From the NCBI RefSeq assembly GCF_032925565.1, contig NZ_CP136708.1, positions 2,852,001 through 2,916,000 of the forward strand: a stretch of DNA of 64,000 bases, read 5' to 3'. This document shows, piece after piece, positions 26,960-35,607 of this stretch. The stretch's first letter is position 1. Each line of letters opens with the position of its first letter. Source of the DNA: Alteromonas sp. CI.11.F.A3. GTDB lineage: Bacteria; Pseudomonadota; Gammaproteobacteria; Enterobacterales; Alteromonadaceae. Below the pieces are notes generated by a model. That model had not been told where the DNA came from. It saw nothing but the letters and a program-made list of their open reading frames with translations, and did not search any database. The translations under genes and the position numbers were made by a program.

Positions 26960-27124
26960 AAGGCTGGTTATTTACTCTTTATTAATGGGGCTAGTTTTAT
27001 CAAACCTGCATAAAGATAGCATTAAAAAATGGACGGATAAATCAATGAACCAAATGGGATTTGTACCGTCATAACCATTATCTATAAGCCATGAGAATGG
27101 CACTTCTCTTCGCAAAGGTAATTT

Positions 27125-27346
27125 ATGTTTAGTAGCAAACTCGCGTCCTTCGCTTTAGTGGTAACTGCATCCCCGTTATTATTCGCCTGCACATCGCAAG
27201 ACTTATATGAGGCCACTCAAGAGAACCGTCTTCAAGAATGCCGTAAACTCTATGGCGCACAACGAGAAGAGTGCGAAGCTCAATATCAAAAGAGCTATGA
27301 CACCTACGAGCGAGAGAGAAACGAGGTCATTAATGAAGGCAAGTAA
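27125..27346 (+). CDS. Small lipoprotein, unknown function
   Basis: 73 residues with a lipoprotein signal: hydrophobic segment ending LLFAC-TSQ, lipidated Cys at about 22. The mature part (about 50 residues) is charged and helical (QECRKLYGAQREECEAQYQK), with two further cysteines seven apart that could form a disulfide. AAAGGT lies before the ATG. I do not recognise a family. It stands alone between elaA and a LysR gene. Confidence 0.75.
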   Translation: MFSSKLASFALVVTASPLLFACTSQDLYEATQENRLQECRKLYGAQREECEAQYQKSYDTYERERNEVINEGK

Positions 27347-27379
27347 CAAATGGGGATCACAAAAAGAAATAACGTGAAA

Positions 27380-28282
27380 TTATGGATTCAGGTACATGTC
27401 CTTTGCTAAAGCATTTTTGACGTATTCCACGAATTTTTTCACTTTTTCTAAGTTATGACGGCCTTCAAGACTGACGACTTGTATGGGCAACTTAGCGTCA
27501 TTAAACGCATCTAACACACTGACTAATTCGCCCTTCTTTATCGCATCTGCAACCTGATACGACATAAGGCGAGTTATACCTAGTCCAGATTTTGCGGCGC
27601 TAATTGTTGAACGATTTTGGTTACACTCAAATCTTGGCTGCAACCGAATTGCTACCGTTTTGCCATTGCGCTTGAAATTCCATACCGGCGGTTCAGTAAA
27701 GTCACTTGGGTACAGCAAGGTATGATGTTTTAAATCTTCTGGCGTGCTTAACGCTGGGGCATTAGCTAGATATTCTGCAGAAGCCACGGTTACCTTTCTT
27801 ACATACCCCACCGTAGTGGCATATAACCCAGAGTCTTTAGGCTTACTAATTCTTATTGCCACATCAATTTTTGTATCGAGTAAATCAACGATGTTGTCGT
27901 ACATATAGGCATGCACATTCACTTCAGGAAAATCTCGTAAAAACTGAGCAATAATTGGCGTGATGTAAAGCTCACCGAATAAAACCGGTGCCGTCACACT
28001 CAGCGTGCCCTTGGGCAATAGTTGAACCCCCGCAATAGCGGCCTCGCTTTGCGCAATATCTGCCAGGATTCTTTGTACGTCATTAAGATATTGTATGCCC
28101 GCTTCGGTTAAACGAATACGACGTGTAGTACGATGAAATAATCGTGTGTTCAACTGGGCTTCTAGGGTAGCGACAGCCCGCGTTACCGCCGGAGGTGACA
28201 TCGACAATTGCTCGGCAGCGTTCACAAAACTTCCAAGCTTGGCGACTTCAGCAAATACTGACATAGCTTGTATTCTATCCAT
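27380..28282 (-). CDS. LysR family transcriptional regulator
   Basis: 300 residues. The N-terminal winged HTH is MSVFAEVAKLGSFVNAAEQL followed by SPPAVTRAVATLE, then the linker RLFHRTTRRIRLTEAG and a substrate-binding domain. It is of the DsdC/CrgA-like aliphatic or aromatic-response subgroup by general appearance. It is divergent from the DUF1348-GST-flavoprotein operon, and a T-N11-A palindrome lies in the shared spacer, so it probably controls that operon. Confidence 0.92.
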   Translation of the reverse strand: MDRIQAMSVFAEVAKLGSFVNAAEQLSMSPPAVTRAVATLEAQLNTRLFHRTTRRIRLTEAGIQYLNDVQRILADIAQSEAAIAGVQLLPKGTLSVTAPVLFGELYITPIIAQFLRDFPEVNVHAYMYDNIVDLLDTKIDVAIRISKPKDSGLYATTVGYVRKVTVASAEYLANAPALSTPEDLKHHTLLYPSDFTEPPVWNFKRNGKTVAIRLQPRFECNQNRSTISAAKSGLGITRLMSYQVADAIKKGELVSVLDAFNDAKLPIQVVSLEGRHNLEKVKKFVEYVKNALAKDMYLNP

Positions 28283-28338
28283 AACGGGCTATTTGCTCTC
28301 TGCTAACGGGTTTAGCTAACTAGTCTACACACTTTATT

Positions 28339-28355
28339 ATTTCAAAAAGTGAAAT
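28339..28355. promoter_or_regulatory. LysR-type binding site candidate (T-N11-A)
   Basis: ATTTC - 7 bp - GAAAT contains the T-N11-A signature. It lies between the divergent lysR and DUF1348 genes; a second TTTCAA half-site follows at about 28362. Confidence 0.55.
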
Positions 28356-28435
28356 TATAAATTTCAAAATTGAGTAATTATTTATTTTTATCAAGCAATC
28401 ATACTTACTGCAACTTAAATCACCAGGATGAGCTT

Positions 28436-28897
28436 GTGAGACCTCCAATTCCCCCTTTTACAAGAGACACCGCTATTGAAAAAATTCGTATGGCAGAAGA
28501 TGCCTGGAATAGTCGTTCGCCTAAGCGAGTTGCAGCAGCATATACACCAGATTGTCAGTGGCGAAACCGTGCTGAGTTTATTACCGGAACAGCACAAATT
28601 GAGGCCTTTTTAACACGAAAATGGGCGCGAGAAATTAACTATAAGTTGGTTAAAGAACTGTGGGCACACGCTGAAAACCGTATCGCAGTGCGCTTTGCTT
28701 ATGAGTATCAAGATGCCTCAGGTCAATGGTTTCGTGCCTATGGTAACGAAAATTGGGAGTTCAACCCAGAAGGGTTAATGCAGCGCCGCATTGCCAGTAT
28801 TAACGACCACCCTATCAATGACATCGAACGTAAGCTGACGTGGGAGGACGATAGCCGCCCACTTAATTTCCCAAGTCTTACCGCACTTGGTTTATAA
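28436..28897 (+). CDS. DUF1348 / NTF2-like (SnoaL-type) protein
   Basis: Small alpha+beta barrel protein of the DUF1348 family within the NTF2-like superfamily, 153 residues. The family core is [20 protein letters not shown], then [18 protein letters not shown] and [25 protein letters not shown]. The function of the family is not known. I chose GTG 28436 with AGGATGAG upstream; this gives the usual length. An open frame extends back to a TTG at 28370 but has no ribosome-binding site. It is the first gene of a three-gene operon. Confidence 0.82.
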   Translation: MRPPIPPFTRDTAIEKIRMAEDAWNSRSPKRVAAAYTPDCQWRNRAEFITGTAQIEAFLTRKWAREINYKLVKELWAHAENRIAVRFAYEYQDASGQWFRAYGNENWEFNPEGLMQRRIASINDHPINDIERKLTWEDDSRPLNFPSLTALGL

Positions 28898-28908
28898 GGC
28901 GAATATCA

Positions 28909-29628
28909 ATGACTTCATTATCTATAAATGCGCTTAATAACACACTAAAAAATAACCCGATTATTCATTATAGAAACCCGAAATCTGGCCACTGTCACAA
29001 GGTAGAGTTGTTTATGTCTCTGCTTGGTATTAGTTACCAGAATCACAATCTTGATATGGTAAACGGTGCGCATAAGTCTGCCGACTTTATTACCAAGAAC
29101 CCTTTCGGACAGGTGCCGGTGATTGTTGATGGTGAACACACCGTTTCAGACTCCAATGCCATTATTGTTTATTTAGCCGATACTTACGGCAGTGACTATC
29201 CTTGGATGGGTACGACAGCAATTGAAAAAGCCAATGTTCAACGCTGGCTTTCGGTAGCTGCCGGTGAGCTCGCCAAAGGCCCTGCGGCGCTTCGTCTTGA
29301 ATATGTTTTTGGTGCCAATATCGACGTCCCCACCGCACTAGCAACCACTAAAACCTTACTACCAGTGATGGAAGATACCTTATTAGGTCCCAAATTAAAT
29401 ATAGAATCAGGCCCCAAATCACGTATCGAATCGAGCACTAAAGCATACTTGGCTACTAATAGGCTGACTCTCGCTGATATTGCCATGTACAGCTACATCG
29501 CCCACGCGCCTGAAGGTGGGGTTTCGTTGCAACCTTACCCCGCCATTCAAGCTTGGATTAACCGTATTGAATCGCTGGATAATTTTATCCCTATGGCAAA
29601 TTCCGCGACAGCGGATTACAGACTTTAA
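28909..29628 (+). CDS. Glutathione S-transferase family protein
   Basis: 239 residues. The N-terminal thioredoxin fold has NPKSGHCHKVELFMSLLGI and the glutathione-binding NPFGQVPVIVDG...VSDSNAIIVYLA. The C-terminal helical domain contains LTLADIAMYSYIAHAPEGG. An eight-codon tandem duplication (GPKLNIES, then GPKSRIES) lies at about residues 160-175 and lengthens a loop. It lies 11 bases after the DUF1348 gene and 8 before the flavoprotein gene, so co-transcription is likely. Substrate unknown; a detoxification role is inferred. Confidence 0.9.
   Translation: MTSLSINALNNTLKNNPIIHYRNPKSGHCHKVELFMSLLGISYQNHNLDMVNGAHKSADFITKNPFGQVPVIVDGEHTVSDSNAIIVYLADTYGSDYPWMGTTAIEKANVQRWLSVAAGELAKGPAALRLEYVFGANIDVPTALATTKTLLPVMEDTLLGPKLNIESGPKSRIESSTKAYLATNRLTLADIAMYSYIAHAPEGGVSLQPYPAIQAWINRIESLDNFIPMANSATADYRL
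29386..29433 (+). repeat. In-frame 24-bp tandem duplication inside the GST gene
   Basis: Two adjacent 24-base units (29386-29409 and 29410-29433) agree at 18 of 24 positions and encode GPKLNIES and GPKSRIES. Confidence 0.7.
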
Positions 29629-29636
29629 GGTTCGTT

Positions 29637-30644
29637 ATGAACAGTATCAATACAAGTGCCTTTCACTCTGAGGAGTATCGCATTCAGCAACGTTTAGGCG
29701 TTGCTGAGCGTATCGGTGAGCAGACGAAAGGCTTTATTCGCCCCTTTATGCCAGAACAGCACCGTGCGTTCTTTTGCAGTAGCCCCTTTATGGTGGCTGG
29801 TGTAGTAGATAGTCATGGTCATCCTTGGGCGATACCACTTTGGGGCGAACATACTAATGTAGACGATCATCACTACATTGAGTCGCCATCGCCTACTCAG
29901 CTTTCTTTGGCCTTAAGCGACAATGTAGATTGGTTAATCAATGATACCGCACAGTTAGATGTGAATACTGGCAGTAAAATTGCGCTACTTGGGTTACAGC
30001 TGAGTACCCGCCGCCGTAACAGGCTTAACGGACTAATACTTCACAATCGGGGCGGTATTATACGAGTTCAAGTAGAACAAAGTTATGGAAACTGTCCTCA
30101 GTATATACATCCCCGAGATACCTTGCTCCGTGATGTTGCGCCCGCACTGGCTGCCAGCTCAAGCACGAATTCAAACGTTAAGGCTCAGCATGCGCAATCT
30201 AACGAGTTAACGAAGAACGATGCTTTGCTAGTAGCTCAGGCTGATACATTTTACATCGCTTCACGGCATAGCCAATTTACCGTTGATCCCCGTCACGGAT
30301 TAGATGTCTCTCATCGCGGTGGAAAACCAGGGTTTGTAAAAGTAGAAAGTAATACACTTTTGTTTCCTGACTTTAGCGGGAATAAATTTTTTAATACCTT
30401 AGGGAATATCGAATCTGATGGACGTGTTGGCTTATGCTTTATTGACGAAAGCAACGGCGACATCCTTTTCATTAGTGGTGAAGCCACCATTTTATGGGAT
30501 CACCCTAAATTGATGGATTTTGCTGGCGCGGAACGATTTGTTCAGATAAACGTTCACAAGATCACCCGTGCATTAGCGACTTACCCTTTTGAACACCCTA
30601 TTATTGAGCATTCGATCCATACTGAAAACACTGGAGAATGGTGA
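29637..30644 (+). CDS. PNPOx-like flavin-nucleotide-binding protein
   Basis: 335 residues with two split-barrel-like halves. The first has FFCSSPFMVAGVVDSHGHPWAIPLWG; the second has DTFYIASRHSQFTVDPRHGLDVSHRGGKPGFVKV and SGNKFFNTLGNIESDGRVGLCFID. This is the pattern of predicted flavin-nucleotide-binding proteins of the pyridoxamine 5'-phosphate oxidase superfamily. Larger homologues carry a fused ferredoxin-reductase part, which is absent here. It is the third gene of the LysR-linked operon with a GST, suggesting a redox or xenobiotic role (inference). Confidence 0.82.
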   Translation: MNSINTSAFHSEEYRIQQRLGVAERIGEQTKGFIRPFMPEQHRAFFCSSPFMVAGVVDSHGHPWAIPLWGEHTNVDDHHYIESPSPTQLSLALSDNVDWLINDTAQLDVNTGSKIALLGLQLSTRRRNRLNGLILHNRGGIIRVQVEQSYGNCPQYIHPRDTLLRDVAPALAASSSTNSNVKAQHAQSNELTKNDALLVAQADTFYIASRHSQFTVDPRHGLDVSHRGGKPGFVKVESNTLLFPDFSGNKFFNTLGNIESDGRVGLCFIDESNGDILFISGEATILWDHPKLMDFAGAERFVQINVHKITRALATYPFEHPIIEHSIHTENTGEW

Positions 30645-30786
30645 AAAGCTAATAACTAGGTTAATAAGTAAGTTAAATATAAAAGGTGGTATATAGCAGA
30701 CTAATGATGCGCGATTTGAGGAAGGAAGGTATTTTTCTATTTTGTTTTAATAGGCGGATAACTATAACTTAATCAAGAACACCTTT

Positions 30787-32874
30787 ATGAAAGACAGCTG
30801 TATTTTTCGCAAAGCCACATTAATCGCCCTAACCATTTTTATTGCCTCTTGTTCATCGAACAATGCATCACAAATGAAAAACCTTTCATCATTAGGCTCA
30901 AATACTCAATTCAAATATGCTAATGAAAAGCTTCCACATAAAGAGTTGCAAGTTATCTTTCAGCTCACCAAAGATAACATCGACGTCGTCGATATTTCCG
31001 CGAAAAAAATAAGCCGGCTAGCACTGATAAAGCTGTTAAAGCAAAACGAAGGGAAAGAAATAGCTAACGGCGATACATTTATTGATTGTTTAGTATTAAC
31101 AGATACTAACCGTTCAAAACCTTGCTTCAGCGATGCCAATAAAAACATACCTGAAAACTCAGTGTTTCACGACTCAGAAGTTTCTGGCGGCATGGTACTG
31201 ATGACAGTGCTTGTTCCCTATATTGTGGTAGGCGCGGCCTCTGACGGCGACTTTTATGTAAACAATAAAATTGATAATGAATTATTAAATCGGGTTGGCG
31301 CAACAATAAAAAGTGACATATTCACCACAAAAAAAGAAATCCATGATGCGTTAACTAATAACGCTGTCACCACTTTTACTAAAAACGTTAAGCCATACAT
31401 GAGTTTGATTAACCATGACGTATTGATACAAGCAATTAATAACGCGCAAAGTATGGACAAGCTTGAAAGCATAAAGCGAGTGTTAAGCGAAGATAATTAT
31501 TATGGGTTTGTAGTTAAATCACCTATCGTCAACCAACGAAATCGGCCTTCTACTCGCGGAAAAATAATCAATAAGCACAAGAAAGGTACGCTTATCATAT
31601 CCGAAAAAATAGAAGATGGCTGGGTTTATAACGGCGAAGGTTGGATTTATAAAAAGATTTTGTTATCACGGCTTGCTGACGCACAAAAAGCGATTTCGTA
31701 TCGAGAAAATAACTTAAGATTAAATCAGCGCTACGCTGGCCTAGTTTCTGGTTCGTCGGTGAAATCGATTAATAAAGTTTTGAATGATAAACAACACCTT
31801 GCAGGTATTCCTCAAGACAAAATAAACAAGCTTAAGGCCAAACGCTACGCACTACTTGATGAAGCTGACTTCAAAACGGCTAAACAGAAAAATACCGTAG
31901 CAGGATTCGATCGCTATCTCGCACAACATAAAAATGGGGTGTACCGAAACGAGGCTGTACTTGCTAAAAAAGCAATTTTTGTCAGCCAAGCGTCATTTGA
32001 TGGATACATGAATGCATTTGCACTTACTAAAAAACGCAGCTTTCTAGCGTTAGCGAAAAAGGTAATTATGAACTCTAATGAAAGCGTGAATGTAAATCGA
32101 CGACTTTTAGATACGTACTTCGAAGCGCAAATCAAACATAAAAATTCTATACCTCCGTTTGCTAGCCTACTTGCTAAAATAAACGATGTAAGCATAAGTG
32201 ACTACTCAGAAAAACTGCTGAAATTATCGGGAATTAGCAATAGTTACAGAACCGATAACTATTTAGAATCAATAGAATATCAATATATTTTACGATACTT
32301 CACTCCCCAATTAAACGTTAGCTACCATCACAAGTACGTCTACATGGAGTTAACTTATCCTGATATTAATATTACGATAAAAGAAGATGCGAATTGCGAT
32401 TTTAAAGAAACCAAAAATGGAGTAAGAAGCAGAGGTTTCCTGGAATCGTTAGTGACCCTAAATGGTGACGATAAAGTGTCTTACACCTATGACGTTTTTG
32501 ACTGCAAACTTGGTCGAAATGAACTCGCATCGGTCAATGGACTATTACATGACCTCCCTTACTATGCTGATTTTAGCGCTTCAACATTATCAAAAACCTG
32601 GGAAGCCACTGAAACAACAAGCAGTTATACTTACTCAACCGCAACCAAAACCACGTCATTTTCATCACAATTAGCTAATTGGAAATATACGGTGAAATGT
32701 TCTGGTACAACTTTCTCAGGCACACCCCCACGCACCTATTCCGGCATCATTGTAAATAGCACCCATTCTGATGCCTACCTTGCAGCTCAAAAAGAGCAAT
32801 CGGACATGGATTGCAGCGACCGCTTCGGCAATAGGTATGTCGGCGAAGGCTATCTCGACATGGAAATACAATAG
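30787..32874 (+). CDS. Large lipoprotein with an SH3-like segment, unknown function
   Basis: 695 residues; I do not recognise the family. A lipoprotein signal ends FIASC-SSN, with the lipidated Cys at residue 22. Residues about 238-296 look like a bacterial SH3 domain (GFVVKSPIVNQRNRP, then GWVYNGEGWIYKKILLSR), a wall-binding module. A helical region with repeat character follows (about 300-480), then a beta-rich C-terminus with a few cysteines that could pair. Its base composition is clearly more AT-rich than its neighbours, and the flanks are AT-rich too, which hints at acquisition. It has no operon partner. Confidence 0.7.
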   Translation: MKDSCIFRKATLIALTIFIASCSSNNASQMKNLSSLGSNTQFKYANEKLPHKELQVIFQLTKDNIDVVDISAKKISRLALIKLLKQNEGKEIANGDTFIDCLVLTDTNRSKPCFSDANKNIPENSVFHDSEVSGGMVLMTVLVPYIVVGAASDGDFYVNNKIDNELLNRVGATIKSDIFTTKKEIHDALTNNAVTTFTKNVKPYMSLINHDVLIQAINNAQSMDKLESIKRVLSEDNYYGFVVKSPIVNQRNRPSTRGKIINKHKKGTLIISEKIEDGWVYNGEGWIYKKILLSRLADAQKAISYRENNLRLNQRYAGLVSGSSVKSINKVLNDKQHLAGIPQDKINKLKAKRYALLDEADFKTAKQKNTVAGFDRYLAQHKNGVYRNEAVLAKKAIFVSQASFDGYMNAFALTKKRSFLALAKKVIMNSNESVNVNRRLLDTYFEAQIKHKNSIPPFASLLAKINDVSISDYSEKLLKLSGISNSYRTDNYLESIEYQYILRYFTPQLNVSYHHKYVYMELTYPDINITIKEDANCDFKETKNGVRSRGFLESLVTLNGDDKVSYTYDVFDCKLGRNELASVNGLLHDLPYYADFSASTLSKTWEATETTSSYTYSTATKTTSFSSQLANWKYTVKCSGTTFSGTPPRTYSGIIVNSTHSDAYLAAQKEQSDMDCSDRFGNRYVGEGYLDMEIQ

Positions 32875-33275
32875 CGAATTTCACAAGAGAAGGTCTGCTT
32901 TGTCGCAGACCTTCCCACATAAGTACAAATGAAAACCTTGCACTAACTCGATGCATCTGCCACTTATTGTTGCGTAATGCCATTAACGCGAAAACACCTC
33001 CATGCTATTTAAATCACCTTATTTACTAAATATTTGCCATTAAACACTTGCACATAAAGGCAAACTGGAATCATTATTTATCTATCATAATTAATCACTT
33101 AAGCTATTTTGTAAATTACTATGCGTTTGAACTAAGGCGTATTTATTGCATTAGAAACCAGAGCTTTAGATCTAGCGTTACTCATAAGGCTGTACTACAC
33201 AGCGTTTTGCGCCAGCTGTATTGAACACTGAGCACGTTTTACGTCTGATATCCAATAAAAACAACTCGAGGCCAT
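32875..33275. other. AT-rich spacer between lipoprotein and deaminase genes
   Basis: 401 bases. The start holds a hairpin described separately; the rest is AT-rich without a convincing gene. The deaminase promoter is not obvious by eye. Confidence 0.4.
32889..32914 (+). terminator. Hairpin after the large lipoprotein gene
   Basis: Perfect 10-bp stem GAAGGTCTGC / GCAGACCTTC with a TTTGTC loop, 15 bases after the stop codon. No T-run follows, so it may be a weak or processing hairpin. Confidence 0.55.
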
Positions 33276-34283
33276 ATGCAAGAATTTATACAAAAGATGC
33301 CAAAAGCCGAACTACATGTTCATATTGAAGGCACGTTAGAACCAGAGCTGAGCTTTGCACTAGCTCAGAAAAATGGCATAAGTCTTAATGCTGAAACCCC
33401 AGAGCAAATGATTGCCGCTTACCACTTTCACGACCTGCCTTCTTTTTTAGATATCTATTACGCAGGTATGAGTGTACTAATTGAAGAGGAAGATTTTTAC
33501 GCACTTACCATGGCTTATTTTGAAAAAGCCGCGGCGCAGCAGATTGTGTATGTTGAACTCTTTTTCGACCCCCAAGCACATACATCTCGTGGTGTAGATT
33601 TCGATACTGTGATTAACGGTATCTATCAAGCGCAACTAGATGCAAGTGCCAAGCTTGGTGTACAAAGTAATCTTATATTGTGTTTTCTACGTGACATGTC
33701 GGCCGAGTCGGCTATGAAACACTTACTCATGGCTGAACCTCATTTGAGTAAACTTATAGGTGTGGGATTAGATTCAGATGAACACAATAACCCACCATCT
33801 AAATTTGCAGAGGTGTTTGCTAAAGCCCGTGAGTGGGGATTAAAACTCACTATGCATTGCGATGTGAACCAACACAATACCCTAGAGCACATTCGCCAAG
33901 TATTAGAAGATATCGATGTAGACAGAATAGATCACGGCGTAAATATTTTAGCCTCAGACGCATTATGCGACTTAGTGAAACAAAAAAATATTGGGTTAAC
34001 CATTTGCCCAGTGTCGAATCAATTCGTAGTGCAATCACTAACCTCAACCGAAATAAAAACCATGCTTGAACGTGGATTAATGCCAACGATTAATTCAGAC
34101 GATCCTTCCTATTTTCGTGCTTATTTAAATGAAAACCTTATTGCGCTGCAGCAAGAGGGTGGATTCAGTCAAGAGGAACTTAGTACGTTAGTGGCAAACA
34201 GCTTTAAAGCAAGCTGGCTAACATCTACGGAAAAAGAGCAATATTTAGCTGGGCTTAATGATTATTTAGCTAAGTGCGCTTAA
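33276..34283 (+). CDS. Adenosine/adenine deaminase family protein with variant HCDV motif
   Basis: Metal-dependent deaminase of the ADA/adenine-deaminase fold, 335 residues. The zinc site HxH is in AELHVHIEGTLEPE (His15, His17). RIDHGVNIL and NSDDPSYF supply the later His and Asp. VGLDSDEHNNPPSKFAEVF resembles the adenine deaminase (type 2) subgroup. Where these enzymes have HAGE, with the catalytic Glu, this protein has HCDV (His194 to Val197). The reading frame is intact, so this looks like a subfamily change. From memory a similar HCD variant occurs in deaminases acting on N6-substituted adenines; substrate is therefore uncertain. Confidence 0.82.
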   Translation: MQEFIQKMPKAELHVHIEGTLEPELSFALAQKNGISLNAETPEQMIAAYHFHDLPSFLDIYYAGMSVLIEEEDFYALTMAYFEKAAAQQIVYVELFFDPQAHTSRGVDFDTVINGIYQAQLDASAKLGVQSNLILCFLRDMSAESAMKHLLMAEPHLSKLIGVGLDSDEHNNPPSKFAEVFAKAREWGLKLTMHCDVNQHNTLEHIRQVLEDIDVDRIDHGVNILASDALCDLVKQKNIGLTICPVSNQFVVQSLTSTEIKTMLERGLMPTINSDDPSYFRAYLNENLIALQQEGGFSQEELSTLVANSFKASWLTSTEKEQYLAGLNDYLAKCA

Positions 34284-34315
34284 TTCATCATACTTATGTC
34301 GCTATGTAGCTTTTT

Positions 34316-34351
34316 GAGTAAGTAAACAGTGCTAACACTGTTTACTTACTC
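34316..34351. terminator. Perfect 16-bp hairpin between convergent deaminase and MFS genes
   Basis: GAGTAAGTAAACAGTG and its exact complement surround a CTAA loop. It probably serves as terminator for both convergent genes, although neither side has a proper T-run. The long perfect stem is unusual. Confidence 0.6.
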
Positions 34352-34361
34352 TATAAGTTAC

Positions 34362-35480
34362 TCAATTACTCTTTTTTTTCAACACGTAAACTGAGCAAAG
34401 AATTCCAATTGCCCCACAAACAGTGAATACACCACTGTCAGTCACAGGTAAAAACTCAAGTGCCGAGGTTAAAAACTGTCCCGAAAATACCGCCATGGCA
34501 AACCACGCTAAGTTCCTGCCCATATTCGTATCAGAGCTACGCTCAACGGTGGCATGATTAAGTAGTGGTATAGAAAACCCGAATCCCGTACCTGCAAATA
34601 GCGATGGCACAACAAGTAAACTCGTGGTTTCAGCAATAGCGAAGATTGCATGGGCTGCGGCAAAGCTTAAAAAAGCCAAAAATAACGTTACTTTCTCAGA
34701 TTTAGCATTAACCACATGTGGCATAACTAGTGCAGATAAAACCGCCATTAATGATATAAAAGACAGTAAATAGCCCGTTTCGGCTTCGCTGTAACCTAAA
34801 TCGCCAAGATGACTGGGCAGCGTTATAAAAATACTAAAAAACAGTGACATGGCTAATACGGCATTGAGTAAGACAGACCGTAAGTTTTCATTAATCTGGC
34901 CACTTTCGATAATAGTAACACCCTGAGTTTCAGGCTCTTTACGAGGAATGCTAATCGCAGTTAGCACCAAACAAACCAATGCCAGCCCGTAGAGCAAGAA
35001 CGGCGCTCTCCAATCAATTTCACTTAACAAGCCACCTAAAAACAGGATTATTACGCCGCCTAGTTCAATGGCCATGCCTTGTTTAGCAATGACAGAAAGC
35101 CTAGATTTGCCGTGGTACCACTGTGAAATAATCGCGGTGCCTGATGCCATTACTCCTGCAGCAAAACCACCTAATAAAATTCGATCGATACTTACCCATA
35201 ACGGGCCGTATACCCAAATACCACCAATACCTAATAGTAAGTATCCCCACAAGGCTATGACTAGGGTTTTGCGAGCCCCAACACTATCAATGATTTTTCC
35301 AAAAAATGATGCAAATAAAATAGCGCCTAATGCCGGCAAGGTGATGAGCAAGGGTGCAAATTCACTTACACCTAGGGCAGGTGCAATAGAGTTTAATCCA
35401 GGCGCTAATACCGCCCCAACCATGATGGTTAACATTGAAATCACTAATAAAGTGATTTCTCCAAAACGTGATAACTGCAT
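34362..35480 (-). CDS. MFS family transporter
   Basis: Major facilitator superfamily protein, 372 residues, about 11-12 hydrophobic helices. The loop 2-3 motif appears as FFGKIIDSVGARKTLV (residues 59-74). A polar central loop (PRKEPETQGVTIIESGQ) separates the halves. The substrate cannot be predicted; an efflux role is possible. It is divergent from a LysR gene, with a T-N11-A palindrome between them, so its expression is probably controlled by that regulator. Confidence 0.85.
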   Translation of the reverse strand: MQLSRFGEITLLVISMLTIMVGAVLAPGLNSIAPALGVSEFAPLLITLPALGAILFASFFGKIIDSVGARKTLVIALWGYLLLGIGGIWVYGPLWVSIDRILLGGFAAGVMASGTAIISQWYHGKSRLSVIAKQGMAIELGGVIILFLGGLLSEIDWRAPFLLYGLALVCLVLTAISIPRKEPETQGVTIIESGQINENLRSVLLNAVLAMSLFFSIFITLPSHLGDLGYSEAETGYLLSFISLMAVLSALVMPHVVNAKSEKVTLFLAFLSFAAAHAIFAIAETTSLLVVPSLFAGTGFGFSIPLLNHATVERSSDTNMGRNLAWFAMAVFSGQFLTSALEFLPVTDSGVFTVCGAIGILCSVYVLKKKSN

Positions 35481-35562
35481 AAAACCCCATTGAAACTAAA
35501 TTAACTCGGCTTGTATTTTACGCATTGGCAATCTATCCGTTAAATGATAATTTTACACACCT

Positions 35563-35583
35563 TTAATGCATATTCAGCATTAA
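35563..35583. promoter_or_regulatory. LysR-type binding site candidate between MFS and lysR
   Basis: TTAATGC - 7 bp - GCATTAA, a perfect palindrome that contains T-N11-A, 25 bases before the lysR ATG and 83 from the MFS start. Confidence 0.6.
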
Positions 35584-35607
35584 TCTAACGGTACGAGTCT
35601 AGCTTTC

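Noticed and set aside
32747..32983. Minus-strand open frame across the lipoprotein 3' end and its hairpin
   Set aside because: It overlaps the coding end of the lipoprotein and a palindrome, with no protein family features.
33850..33870. HCDV in the deaminase taken as a frameshift or sequencing error
   Set aside because: The frame and flanking residues align normally on both sides and no small shift restores HAGE.
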